A stretch of DNA of 16,679 nucleotides from Rodentolepis nana (GCA_900617975.1 UZAE01014108.1:1-16679), one strand, 5' to 3'. Positions 1-10,174 are shown, numbered from the stretch's first letter. Program-made: numbers and translations. Notes: generated from the letters alone by a model not told the origin.

Positions 1-242
1 GCAAAAAAGTCTATTAACCGGCAGTTGACTTCTGACTCCATGTCATATTCGATCATTACCACAGAACTCTCCTCACCTTTTTTCTACCCTTGTGTCTGTC
101 TCTTTTACATTTTTGAGACACTCTTCTCTTTCCTCCCCTCCCCCCTCTCGACTTTTTTCCTCTCTGTGAAGCCTGAAGTCAACTAAAGGGCTAATGATAA
201 CTTTCAAAACGCCTGCCATTTGATATAAATAAATAAATAAAT
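1..242 (+). mobile_element. Ribozyme-headed SINE-like retroposon, copy A (cut by window start)
   Basis: The window opens inside the 5' head of this copy: bases 1-14 match the J4/2 strand and the 3' half of helix P2 of the family's ribozyme, with the candidate catalytic C at base 2. The rest follows the family order: TTGACTTCTGACT block, pyrimidine-rich middle with a C-run at about 139-146, then GTGAAGCCTGAAGTCAACTAA, the conserved 3' block ending TGCCATTTGATAT and a tail of four AAAT-type units. A short piece of the middle present in most other copies (the CAAACTACCATGACCCCACTG block) is missing at about base 38. The 5' target-site duplication lies outside the window. It has no coding capacity. 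Family assignment is firm. Confidence 0.9.
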
Positions 243-2039
243 GATTTTTAAGTGAAATTAAGATTTTGTTTTAAGATAAAATTATAGAGGGTGGCCAAGT
301 GTTTTGAATTCAAATATGAAAGAAAGGTTTCAACTTAGCTATTTTGATACTACGTCTGTTGCCACAGTTCGGCTCTTGTTTTTAGTAAATCCATAACTTA
401 TATTTATTAAAAATCAGTCAAAAGTTATGTTATTACTTTAACTTAAAAACAAAACAGACTAACAATCACGAAACGAATTTTTAAAAGAAATGCCTTCAAT
501 TAAGAATACAAAAAAGAATTTTGAGACTTATTACAAAATTTAATATTTGGGACCAATTTCCTCATTTCTCTTTTAAATTAATATCATTTGCTTGTCAAAA
601 ATTTTACTGCTACACCAGTCCACCATTACTAATATGGATCGATCTTTGACATGGACGATATTCAAGTGGAATCAGACACCTTTCCCTCCATTTATTGGAG
701 GAAGATTAACGAAAATTCCTTAATTAGAACAGTTTCTTATAGAGTTCTTTCTTGAGAATCATGATTACTACTTAAAGTCATTGCCCATAATTTTTCGTTC
801 CATCTAGTAATTTGGCTATTGCCTCATTGTATTAAGAGCTTCACAGACTAATAGGTAAGTTATCGTTGTTATGGGAGCAATTAAGTTCAAATAGGGGTGA
901 AACGACAATTCATTCCATGGATTTGTGTGGAACTTATCATTTTTGATGCCCGGCGTTAATTGATCGGTTAATCAAAGAGCATGTCTGGTCTGCAGTTCGA
1001 ACTTTGGTTTTGAAGTTCAAAAGAGCTGAATGACAATAATTAATGAATGTTGAACCCACGAAGATTACAGTTCAGACTTCAAGGAGGTTACTTTATCAAA
1101 TACCTAGTAGATCATAACAAACTTAAACCACTCAGTAAATGGTGCTTCTTATCAATATTAATTATAACAATAAAATGAGAAAGTTTTGGCAATTTTAGTT
1201 CTTTTAAAGTCTAATGAGTTTGCTGCTGTGTAAATCGGCAAGTTAACCACAGGAAAGGTGTTTTAATTCGTGATTTTTCATTTAAGTTGGTTATTAAAAT
1301 TGATTTTATCTTGATTATTAATGAATATTTAGGACGCTGGTGAAGATGAAGAAAGCTAATTGAAAATCCAGAAAAATTGTTTACACTGACTTGAAACCTA
1401 AAGAAAGGAGTAAAAAATGGATTATTTTTCAAATTTTTACTAATTTTAATTTAGTAATTTGCTAAAATAACCTCTACCTTTGAATAAATGAATACCTGAT
1501 TACATGAGATAAGATTTGAGGTTTTTTTAAATCAAATTGCGAAAATTTAAAAAATAATTGTCACTGACGAACCTAAAAGTTGAAAGCAATAAACTCGAAG
1601 AGTTCATAATATTTATTAAACTCAAAGAAAAATGTATTTGAACGCTAAATTATACAAAAAAACCAGCGTCAAATACAAATTTTGGAACTCTATGTCAAAG
1701 TTTTCCTCCTAATATGCCTCAAATTATGGTGACATTTTAATGGAATAAAAGAGTCAAAATGCTTCAAATTTTCCACTGCATTTGACATTTTGATTTGTCG
1801 ACCTAGCCAACAATGATGGTCATTAGACGCAATTTCAGTTGAAACTATGACGCAATGATTGATGTGCCAAGCTGAAATGTCACGCTAGAGCCCACCGACT
1901 ACCCAAAATCTGAAATTGTGCAGTAGAAATTTTTAATTTATTTAAATAGAATGGTTTTAATTGAAGCATTTTCTATTTATTGGAGCGTTTATGCTTTCGC
2001 GCGGTCGATGAAGGATAATAACAACTGACTCTTCTCCAG

Positions 2040-2153
2040 CCAATCACACTAAATATTTTGGGCAAATAAAATTGAGATCAGCAGCTATAAGAAAATACCC
2101 CATGAACTCATTTTGGGACAACGGAGCACACAAAGGAACCTTACTGGAATAAA
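2040..2153 (+). promoter_or_regulatory. Promoter-like cluster, possibly part of an LTR
   Basis: A CCAATCA box (2040-2046), a TATAAG box (2086-2091) and an AATAAA polyadenylation signal (2148-2153) occur in that order within 115 bp. CAAT-TATA-AATAAA over such a short span is the layout of the U3-R part of an LTR. I cannot find TG...CA ends, a target-site duplication, a primer-binding site or a second copy in the window, so this could be a chance cluster or an ordinary promoter. Nothing else is apparent between 243 and 2574. Confidence 0.25.
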
Positions 2154-2574
2154 GTCTTCTCTCACTCCTTCTTTTGAACCTATTCACTGACCCAATTCTA
2201 GCTTTATAATTTGCTTTATTCAATGAATAGATGAATTGGAGCTGTTAAGCTTTCAATAAAGCATATAGGATGATGGAGATAATTTACGTATTGGTTACAA
2301 ATTTGTGCATGTGATCGATTTATACATTTTCAAAGACCTTAGTTGCTTCAAAAATCTGGGATATTTCAACCATTTAGGAATTGCTTACGAAAGCCATATG
2401 AAGATGCTTTACTCGGTTATCTGTTTAAAATTGACTTTAGTTGTCAACTCCCCAAGTCAAAACTCAGTTCATAGATATCACAAGAAAATATATACTCTGA
2501 ATGGTAGTTGAGCTAGAATTTTGGGGTTATGAGGCGTTATCGCATATAAACTTTTGACAATATTTATTACAACT

Positions 2575-2645
2575 GGGGTGCGCGATAGACTTACCTCCAT
2601 GTGGTGCGCACTGGGCAACTTATACTCATACAGCAAAAAGTCTAT
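2575..2645 (+). ncRNA. HDV-like ribozyme head of copy B (decayed)
   Basis: The fold follows the family: P1 5' strand GGGGUGC at 2575-2581, P2 AUAGACUU (2585-2592) with AAGUCUAU (2638-2645) as a perfect 8-bp helix, P3 ACC (2593-2595) with GGU (2603-2605), L3 UCCAUGU with the CC needed for P1.1, then UGGGCAA. The P1 3' strand reads GCGCACU instead of GCACCCU, which puts one G-A mismatch and one extra G-U pair in P1. P4 is weakened (UUAU against AUAC). The candidate catalytic C is kept at 2634. I infer reduced or no cleavage activity. Confidence 0.65.
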
Positions 2646-3243
2646 TAACGGGCAGTTGACTTCTGACTTCAAACTACCATGACCCCACTGTATGTCACAT
2701 TCCACCACTTGCACAGTACTTATCTTACCTACAGTTGACTTCTCACTTCAAACTACCATGACCCCACTGTACGGTAGTTGACTTCTGACTTCAAAGACAA
2801 AAAAGTCTATTGATCGGCAGTTGACTTCTGACTTGCAAAAAGTCTATTGATCGGCAGTTGACTTCTGACTTCAAACTACCATCACCCCACTCTATATCAT
2901 ATTCGACTATTTTTACAGTACTCACCTCACCTTTGTCCATATTCGACCATTTCACAGTACTCACCTCACCTTTTTTCTTAAATTCGACCACTTCAACAGT
3001 ACTCATCTTACCTTTTCTCTTCGACTTCTGACTTCAAACTACCATGACCCCACTGTATGTCACATTCCACCACTTGCACAGTACTTATCTTACCTTTTCT
3101 CTGCATTTGTGTCTGTTTGTCTCTTTTGCATCCAAGAATCTCTCTTCTGTTCCCTTTCTCGAATTTTTCACACTTTGATGTCCTTCCCTCTGTGAAGCCC
3201 GAAGTCAGCTAAAGGCTAATGATAAATATCAAAACGCCTGCCA
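2575..3243 (+). mobile_element. Ribozyme-headed SINE-like retroposon, copy B (internally expanded)
   Basis: This copy starts with the family head GGGGTGCGCG at 2575 and ends abruptly at CGCCTGCCA next to an N at 3244, so its tail and 3' flank are not visible. It is about twice the normal length. A perfect 73-bp direct repeat (2658-2730 and 3023-3095) brackets about 290 bp of rearranged family sequence. Inside are two near-tandem units carrying AAGTCTATTGATCGGCAGTT (about 2800-2871) and three units of the ATTCGACC...CAGTACTCACCTCACC type (about 2905-3013). The duplicated pieces all come from the 5' half of the element. Possible causes are template switching during reverse transcription, unequal recombination between copies, or misassembly next to the N. 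Family assignment is firm; the rearranged structure needs long-read support. Confidence 0.88.
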
Positions 3244-3244
3244 N
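3244..3244. other. Ambiguous base / assembly join
   Basis: A single N sits exactly where copy B should continue from CTGCCA into TTTGATAT and its tail. The sequence after it (GCAGTTTCCGT) is not family sequence. The N probably stands for a gap or a collapsed repeat join, not one unread base. Confidence 0.8.
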
Positions 3245-3588
3245 GCAGTTTCCGTATTATTATCATTGGTTACTTGCAACAAAATATTTTCTAGCAAAAA
3301 CAATTAATTTAATGCCACGGTCTAGTTTCGCAGTTTCGCACTCCAGACAGGTTCGACAAAATGTTGTTGTACTAACTTAGAGGGAGGAGAAGCGCCACTG
3401 CTACATGTTAAACGCAAAGACATATTGAATTGACAAAATCAATAAAATAAATAGAACCCTTTGTTTAAACTTTTGTATTCTAATGAGCAAATGACTTGAT
3501 CATGCACATTACGGAAGTAAATCAAATTATCCTACACATTTTTGCAATATAGAGCAATACCTTAATTAATCGTATACATATCCATAAA

Positions 3589-3608
3589 TATATATATATA
3601 TATATATA
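3589..3608. repeat. TA dinucleotide microsatellite
   Basis: About ten uninterrupted TA units in otherwise AT-rich, non-coding sequence. No function is suggested. Confidence 0.9.
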
Positions 3609-3715
3609 ATCCTTTTTTAAATTATTTATTCTGGTTATACTTGAATATTATTATTATTAATAAAACCTAACAAAATAATGTATTTTTAAGTTAATTTCGC
3701 AATAATAATGTACTT

Positions 3716-3855
3716 CAAAACATCAAGCACAGTTGTGTCCAAATTTGTTGAAGTGCGGGCAAATTTACCTCGAAAAAGTACTTTACTACCAAAAGCACTT
3801 CGGTTTCCAATGAAAGCGCTCAAGTAAATAAATAAATTTGAATTGAATTGAATTT
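3716..3855 (+). mobile_element. Possible 3' end of a different non-LTR retroelement
   Basis: The segment ends with a composite simple tail: three AAAT units (about 3825-3838) followed by three TTGAA/TTGAATT units (about 3838-3855). Tails of this kind end many invertebrate LINEs and SINEs. The upstream 110 bp is slightly richer in GC than its surroundings, but I see no second copy in this window and no match to the 3' end of the ribozyme-headed family. The left edge is a guess. It could also be simple sequence that arose by chance. Confidence 0.35.
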
Positions 3856-4019
3856 TAAACCATTGAAAACTCTCTTGGCATCTTGAATGTATTTTGATAT
3901 CAGGTCATAGAGGACAAATATGGATCGAAGTGGTGACCACAGTTGAATTTGATCTTTAAAGGTATTTTTTGTCTCATTTATTGTAAAAAGGCTAAATTTG
4001 TAAAGTTGTCCATTGAAGT

Positions 4020-4340
4020 TATTAATATCAAATGGCAGGCGTTTTGATAGTTATCATGAGCCCTTTAGTTGACCTCGGGCTTCACAGAGGGGAGGAACAT
4101 TAAAGTGAAAAAAGTCGAGAGGGGGGGGGGCGACAGAAGAGTGTTTCAAAGGTGTAAAAGAGACAGACACAAAGGTCGAGGGTAGGGTAAGGCGGATGCT
4201 GTGGAAGTGGTGGAATATGACATACAGTGGGGTGATGGTAGTTTGAAGTGAGAAGTCAACTGCCAGTTAGTAGACTTTTTGGCGTATGAGTATACGTTGC
4301 CCAGGGTGCACCACGTTGAGGTAAGTCTATCGCACACCCT
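4020..4340 (-). mobile_element. Ribozyme-headed SINE-like retroposon, copy C
   Basis: This is a full-length copy in reverse orientation. Its 5' end is at 4340, where the complement reads AGGGTGTGCGATAG, and its 3' block (complement of AAATGGCAGGCGTTTTGATA) is at about 4030-4049, followed by a short AT tail towards 4020. The C-run in the middle of the element appears here as ten Gs at about 4121-4130. I could not find a convincing target-site duplication, so the left edge is approximate. It lies 0.5 kb from copy D in the same orientation. Confidence 0.9.
4270..4340 (-). ncRNA. HDV-like ribozyme head of copy C (nearly intact)
   Basis: Read on the - strand from 4340: P1 AGGGUGU pairs at all seven positions with GCACCCU (A-U at position 1 and U-G at position 7, instead of G-U and C-G). 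P2 AUAGACUU pairs with AAGUCUAC over seven of eight positions. P3 is ACC/GGU. The junction UGGGCAAC and the P4 hairpin GUAU-ACUC-AUAC are intact. J4/2 reads GCCAAAA and keeps the candidate catalytic C, with C replacing the G before it. L3 is UCAACGU, so the CC that forms P1.1 is reduced to one C. I infer a fold that is largely preserved but catalytically weakened. Confidence 0.75.
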
Positions 4341-4871
4341 AAAGAGAGTGGAAAATTGGATAAACAGGCACGTACACTTTTTGTATTTGCGTCCAATATT
4401 CATATTCAGTGATTTTTCCTAGTCTAGACATAGTTTGGGTTTGGGCGTAGGCTTATTTTTACCACCAGGGGGTTTTCAAAAATTGTAAGCAGTAATGATG
4501 GCATTACTTATTAATCCAATTAATTTGTAAGAGCGATTTTTAAAGCAATTCTTTAAGGGTAAAAGATGAAGTAAACATACTTCTAAAAGGGCTCTGAAAA
4601 GTACAGATCTGGACACTTGCAGAATAACTTGTGAAAATTGGAAGAATTTTAGAAGGTTTTTGGAAATTTGAATGAATCAAAGATTCGAAGTTTCAGTAAA
4701 TATAAACACGACTTCCTAACTCCATTTTCGCTTAATAATCATTGCCTCCTAACTGAACTATTCTGCTCCGCTAAGCGAAATGTTCCAACTGTTTTCAAAA
4801 CCATTTGTAGGTGAAATATGGGAGTTTGAAGCCATGAAAAGGGTAATTTAAAACTAATTACGTGAAAATCA

Positions 4872-4885
4872 GTTCAGGTAAATAT
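4872..4885. repeat. Target-site duplication, 3' side of copy D
   Basis: GTTCAGGTAAATAT here matches GTTCAAGTAACTAT at 5200-5213 at 12 of 14 positions. The two bracket copy D exactly. Length and imperfection fit an old insertion by target-primed reverse transcription. Confidence 0.8.
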
Positions 4886-5199
4886 GTATTTAAAATGGCA
4901 GGCGTTTTGAAAGTTATCATTAGCCCTTTAGTTGACCTTGGGCTTCACAGAGGGAAGGAACATCAATGCGACAAAAAGTGGAGATGGGGGACAGAATAAT
5001 GATTCACAGTTGTAAAAGAGACAGACACAAAGGCATAGAAAAGGTAAAAATAGTACTGTGGAAGGGGTCAAATATGGCATACAGTAGAGTCATTGTAATT
5101 TAAAGTCAGGAGTCAACTGTCTGTTTATAGACTTTTGTTGCTGTATAAGTATACGTTGCCCAGGGTGCACCACGTGGAGGTAAGTCTATCGCTCACCTC
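4886..5199 (-). mobile_element. Ribozyme-headed SINE-like retroposon, copy D
   Basis: This is a full-length copy in reverse orientation, 314 bp, bounded by a 14-bp target-site duplication (4872-4885 and 5200-5213, 12 matches). The 5' end, GAGGTGAGCGATAG on the - strand, begins at 5199, the base next to the duplication. The 3' end (complement of AAATGGCAGGCGTTTTGA) is followed by a very short tail (TTTAAATAC). The middle is diverged, for example a shorter G-run near 4985. It has no coding capacity. The duplication, the AT-rich 3' tail and the exact 5' end support retroposition. Confidence 0.93.
5127..5199 (-). ncRNA. HDV-like ribozyme head of copy D (P1 damaged)
   Basis: On the - strand from 5199: the P1 5' strand is GAGGUGA, which gives mismatches at positions 2 and 7 against GCACCCU. 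Everything else is in place: P2 AUAGACUU (5182-5189) with AAGUCUAU (5127-5134), P3 ACC/GGU, L3 UCCACGU, the junction UGGGCAAC, P4 GUAU-ACUU-AUAC, and a J4/2 beginning AGCAACA with the candidate catalytic C. The damage is confined mostly to P1 and probably arose after insertion. Confidence 0.75.
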
Positions 5200-5213
5200 G
5201 TTCAAGTAACTAT
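5200..5213. repeat. Target-site duplication, 5' side of copy D
   Basis: GTTCAAGTAACTAT is the partner of 4872-4885 (12 of 14 identical). It starts immediately after the predicted ribozyme cleavage position of copy D. Confidence 0.8.
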
Positions 5214-7165
5214 AATTTTCCCGAACACCAGCTCTCACTATGATTGAACTTACCATTCATGCTGAAGTTTTTTAGGACATTGAGACGCATATTCAAACTG
5301 GGACATAGAAGGCACTGTCATGCTCTTCGTGAAAGAAATCTTCAGGGTTTATTTTATTCCAATTTTTTTATAGTCAGGCATCTTTATGTCCACATCGTAA
5401 TTGTAAGACGAATATCAACTGATTATCCTTCGTTGTTGAACAACTGGGAGAGATCTGAAAATTGTCATTTTTCTTTATGTTGTGATGTTTGAAGGGGGGG
5501 GGGACATGAAGTTGAAAACGATTTAATCAACCTACCTCACTACTCATTATTAAATAAGTATATTTGAGTAAGATTATGTAACTTACTCACTGAATAATTT
5601 TCTTCGATTTTCTATGAGGTTTAATCCTGATTATGCCTTAATCACACGTAAAACAAAATTGTCATGGATTTTTTCTCCTATCAAAACCATTGTTTTGCCT
5701 GCTCTGCTGTGTACATCACAATGTACAATTTCACCCAACAAAAATGTAGATTTAAAATTCAGCTATCAACGAACCATTGATTAAAAGCAGCTTTTGGAAA
5801 CAACCTCTCCTGTAATACAATTTAACGATAAATAAAATAAAACCAACTGAAATATTTTTGCAAACAAGAGTTTTTTTAAATTCAAGTTTGACGCGTAAAA
5901 TATGCCTCTCTGTAATGAAAGTATTTAAACCTTTGTCTTTTAATGAATGATTATTTTCTTTAATCGTCGTATTTTGCAACTTTTTAAAAAATTATTCATT
6001 CTATCAGTTCTTTCATGGTCCCGCTTTCTAAAACTAAATATTAAGTACAAATAACAACAAATTGTGGGCAGGACGTTAATTGTGTATGATACATCAAAAA
6101 AGGTGATTGCTATTCGTTAATCTGCAAAAGGTCAGCATGAGAAGATTTTGCAAAAAATATGAATATGATCGTATGTTTGAGATGGGACAAGATTAAAGTT
6201 TGTTGGAATTAAAAAAAGAACTTTTGCATAATATTTACTAAACCATATCCTTGAAGCAACTTTTAACTCAAGGAAGGATTAGCTAAATTCTAGCAGCAAA
6301 TGTTATGTGAGTACATATATTGAGGATTTTGGGAAAATTTGAAAGCAAACGAAACAACGCGCAAAATATCACTTTTGAATAACGAAACCAAAATTGATCT
6401 TTCAAAAAAAACGTTGAATGACTTCTCCTTAAACTCCTCTAGTGGTATATTTGTTTTAACGTTTCAAATCAAGAAATGATTAATTTCATTACTAATCTTA
6501 GAGAGTCAAGTAAATTATTCAGGAGTAAGAAATATGGGAACACCTTTGTCTAGAAACACCAAAATACAAAATTAAATATTAACCACTTTACCATGGTTTC
6601 ACTCCGGTTTTAGGTTAAGATGATGTTTAATATCCACGCAAAATGTCGATTAGCAAGCTCAATTAGTATATTGTTTGAAAATTCAAAATTTAAAATTAAA
6701 TAAGGCACTAAAATTCACAACTCCCAAATATTTGATTCAAAATTTATTTAAGAAAATTGTAGAGTAAATTAAGTATTAAAAATGTGAAGAAAGTAATCTC
6801 TATCCACCATCTCTGAATGAAGCAAATTTACCGTAAAACATGGTTAAACGATCCCCAATAAAACTATTACTGGAGCGTGTGATATGATAAAAGTAAAAAT
6901 AATGATCCTGGGTAGAAATATTTATTAATTTTTCATACATATATATGCTCAGTTCAAATGACTTGGAGTCAGGAGTAACGATTTTGCATATCACTTGTAA
7001 GAAGCCACAAAATTCATACCTAAAGGTAATTCAGCTCAATATTTAAAAATTGACTTCCCTACCGTATTTCAAGAGTTTTACAACGTACTCAGCATACCAA
7101 GACGACTAAAATAAACATTGTTAATAGATACCGATTTAAGTGAATTTTGTGATTCATGCTTCGTA

Positions 7166-7504
7166 AGAGGTACACAAAACGCATTCAATCATGTCTCTCG
7201 ATTGGTCTTCCACGTGGACTCAACTTGGAGTGACAAGACGAACCACCAAAACTTGACAACCACTCAAAAATACCCAAAATACTATAATTACCCATTTGAT
7301 CGATTTCAGAAGTGCACATTCGCCAATATAAATCCTACAATCAAACTTATCAACTCTTTCGATGCTCTCACTTCGATGTCATCTCCCTTATAGAAGTTTC
7401 ATAACAAATTTCCAAGTACTCAAAAAATTGTAAAAGACATCCGTTTCACTTCAACTTATGGTTAAATAAAGAGTTTTTGTAAATGTAATAGACCTTTAAA
7501 TAAA
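7166..7504 (+). pseudogene. Duplicated coding-like segment, copy 1 (interrupted by TAG)
   Basis: This 339-bp block is repeated at 11611-11945. It holds a 99-codon reading frame (first codons AGA GGT ACA; segment RLVFHVDSTWSDKT near residues 12-25, then NYPFDRFQKCTF near 41-52) that ends with TAA at 7463-7465. In this copy an in-frame TAG at 7391-7393 replaces the GAG of copy 2, after which the frame stays open to the same final stop. The frame has no ATG at its beginning and extends upstream of the duplicated block to a TTG at 7118, so it may be the last exon or 3' fragment of a gene. An AATAAA overlaps the final stop. I do not recognise the protein: it shows no clear signal peptide, membrane segment or catalytic motif. 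Confidence 0.55.
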
Positions 7505-7508
7505 TCTT

Positions 7509-7529
7509 TATATATATATATATATATAT
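7509..7529. repeat. TA dinucleotide microsatellite
   Basis: About ten TA units, directly downstream of the end of the duplicated segment copy 1. Copy 2 has no such run, so the array arose after the duplication or at its breakpoint. Confidence 0.9.
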
Positions 7530-8412
7530 CAGCCGTGTAAATCGTAACTAAATTTCAACTATCTTGGAGAAAAATGCATCTATCAGTTAAAATGCCAATC
7601 GGGTGCACAAAGAGACACCCATAAAATAGGTGGAAGCCTAGTACAGATAAAGATAAATGGCTTTCTGTGGGAAAGCATGCCTATTTTACAAGAATGATCA
7701 GCTGCTTCCAGACACAGGTTTTAAGAATTATTGGAAAATTGCCAATGAATCCAATTCAGTAACCAATGAAAAAGTTTGAACCCAGCACACACAGACACGC
7801 GTGCACATTCACACAAATTTGCCAGTTTGAAAGATATTTTCACTTCGCATTTAAAATCGTTTTCTCCTTAAAGGTCAGAAATTATTGTTGAAAGTTGCAT
7901 TTGCCCTTAATAAAATCTAACTGTTGCTCCGCTATTGAGAAAGAAGTTAAGATTCGGGTAGAATCAGCGTCTGAAGTTCCCTCCAGCCTATAACGCTGTG
8001 CTTCATGTCGGTATAACATTTGAAATGGGAGATGAAAAGTCAAACGGTTTGAAGCACGAGTTGGGCATTACTTTTGGACTAAATGGTGAATATGGACGAT
8101 TGCAGCAAATTTTTCTGCTAACTCGTCCGTGAAGGCAAAAAAATCAAGCAAATATTGGTAATGCAAAATTCATAAAGCTTGAAAATAGCTTGTCTTAACG
8201 CCGAATTAGATTATGATGGATGGAATTCCTCGAATTGTGTATTAAAGATGAAATTTCATGAAGAGTTATGCATAATGATTTCTCATAAAGAAGTATCCAT
8301 AATGCGATCCGATTTTGTTAAATTGATCAGGAAAATGATGACACTGTCAAATTATCTAAAGTATTTTAGTTTGCTCATCTTTGGTATAATGGCAATTTAC
8401 TTGTTGGATAAG

Positions 8413-8422
8413 ATTCAGAGCT
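8413..8422. repeat. Probable target-site duplication, 5' side of copy E
   Basis: ATTCAGAGCT ends at the base before the element's first base. It resembles ATTCAAATCT at 8730-8739, directly after the tail (8 of 10 identical). Weaker than the duplications of copies D and G, but in exactly the expected places. Confidence 0.55.
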
Positions 8423-8494
8423 AGGGTGCGCAATAGACTAGCTTCAACGTGGTTCACACTGGGCAACATATACTCTTACGGCAAAAAAGTCCAT
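8423..8494 (+). ncRNA. HDV-like ribozyme head of copy E (decayed)
   Basis: P1 5' strand AGGGUGC faces UCACACU, with two mismatches. P2 AUAGACUA faces AAGUCCAU, with two disrupted positions. P3 (5' AGC) is broken, and P4 reads AUAU-ACUC-UUAC. The junction UGGGCAAC and GGCAAAA with its candidate catalytic C remain. The homology is clear, but I infer no activity. Confidence 0.6.
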
Positions 8495-8729
8495 AAACCG
8501 GTTGTTGACTTCTGACTTAAAACTACCATGACCCCTCTCTATATCAAATTCCACCACTTTTGCAGTACTCAACTTACCCTTTTCACTACCTTTATGTTCG
8601 TCTGTGAATCACTCTTCTGTTCCCTCTCCAAATTTTATGACTTTGATGTTCCTCCCTTCTGTAAAGCTAGAAATCAGCTAAAGGTCTAATGGAAACTATC
8701 ATAACGCCAGCCATTGGATATAAATAAAT
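8423..8729 (+). mobile_element. Ribozyme-headed SINE-like retroposon, copy E (old, diverged)
   Basis: This full-length copy begins AGGGTGCGCAATAG at 8423 and ends GCCATTGGATATAAATAAAT. It is the most diverged full copy: it lacks about 15 bp of the CTGTCTCTTTTACATCTG block and has many substitutions in the 3' block (for example AGCTAGAAATCAGCTAAAGG). It is flanked by a probable 10-bp target-site duplication with two mismatches (8413-8422 and 8730-8739). It carries no open frame of interest. The divergence suggests an older insertion than copies G, H or I. Confidence 0.9.
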
Positions 8730-10174
8730 ATTCAAATCTAGTACACAAAGGCCATACTACATTCATGTAGCACTATTCTGAACGAGCGTTGCAATGATAT
8801 GAATTACGATTTCCGAAAGTTAAATGATCTCATATTTTTGTTCACAAAGGATGTAGTTTCTGAACTACTCATCTATACAGCTCCCTTCATAACCCACATC
8901 CACCACTACTTCTCACTGAAAACTAAGGGGCTGTCAGACTCAAGGAAATTAGAGAAAAGTAGACAATTTTAATCCTTCATCCATTTTTGATCTTGGCTTG
9001 GGTGAATTAAAGTTGAATTCGTTTTGGTAAGGCGGAGAGAAGTCACACGAAATCAACTGAGAAATCAGCTCTAAAAGTCGAATGTCAAATTCAGGTATTA
9101 CAAGTACGCACATCCATATATGCCGAAATAAATAATTCTATGACCAATCGATTTACACTTTATTCCTATATTAGTAGCGGAGGTATTGTTGAAGGAAAAT
9201 AGTGCACAAGGCAAATTGTCAATCATTCACAATTTGTTGTTGAACTGTTTTTTGGACACTTTTCAGTACCCATGAGTTTTGCATCATGGTAGCGCCTAGT
9301 TTTGCCATTCAAATGTATTTCCAAATGCTTATTTCCACAAGAATTTAATAATAATAACATGAAGAACGTTTATTTAGAAAATTTTTAATCAATGCAATAT
9401 ATAAGTCCCACATCGGATAATAGGGTAATTGCGGAATGTAAGGATAAATGAAGATTATTTTTTACTGCAGAATAAAATTAGATAGATTAATACTCTGTTG
9501 ATGTTATTTTAAAAAAAAACTCTAAATTATTCTAAAATTTGATTGAATGATTGGTGGGTTAAGGATGGGTATATTTCCCACACCATAAACCTTAACAGAC
9601 GTTCAGGAGTCCTTCAAAATTTCCAATTCAAGAGTAGAAGAAGAAGAGATGATGATTAATTAAAATTTGAACTGAATCTTAACCTTCATAGAAAATTGTC
9701 AAACTATTTTAATCGTAGCTTCAGAAAGCATTGATAAACACTTGTGGCACAATTCGCCGTTTTAGACTTGTTGAAGAGCTATTGCCACTACTTCGGGGTT
9801 CTCAGCTGATATGTAGTAATGACGCAAGTTCAGATCAACTTTAAATGGGAAATCTATTTAAAGCTCATCACCACAGACACGTAAACAATATTGAAAAAAG
9901 ACAATGCTTCCCAATAAATTCATTTCAGATGAGTTTTGCTTTATTCAGTCATGCCAATAAATTCGCTGCAGATGTTAAATGTCTCTATTGGCGAAACTAA
10001 AATTGATATATTTAGAAGACAACTCAAAATACTTGATAGTAATTAGCGTTATTTACACATAAATTATAAAAGTTTTTTATTGCAATGCAAAGATAAATGC
10101 ATGAATATCGGAAGCCGTTCTCATTCTCAGATTTAATTTTAATTAAGTAAAGTTTCAGTGCCCATTTTATAACT

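Noticed and set aside
985..1010. GTTCGAACT resembling a tRNA T-arm / B box
   Set aside because: No acceptor stem or D-arm could be drawn around it.
2575..2645. tRNA-derived head (A and B boxes) for the SINE-like family
   Set aside because: The ATTCGACCNCTTC motif in the element resembles a B box, but there is no convincing A box at the right distance and the head is accounted for by the ribozyme fold.
2478..3006. Short - strand frames with WGDGSLKSEVN-like translations, also seen near 4146-4403, 13472-13744 and 15190-15381
   Set aside because: These are translations of the repeat family in several copies and frames; lengths and ends differ from copy to copy.
4020..4340. Family as a MITE (DNA transposon)
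   Set aside because: There are no terminal inverted repeats. The visible inverted repeat AUAGACUU/AAGUCUAU is internal and forms P2. Target-site duplications are about 10-14 bp and imperfect, and one copy is 5'-truncated.
5496..5505. G-run at about 5495-5505 as another fragment of the family
   Set aside because: Only the homopolymer is shared; the flanking sequence does not match the element.
8179..8424. 81-codon + strand frame with a hydrophobic C-terminal stretch (SLLIFGIMAIYLL) ending at the edge of copy E
   Set aside because: It starts at a TTG, has no other coding signal, and its AT-rich composition favours hydrophobic codons. The stop would exist even without the insertion.
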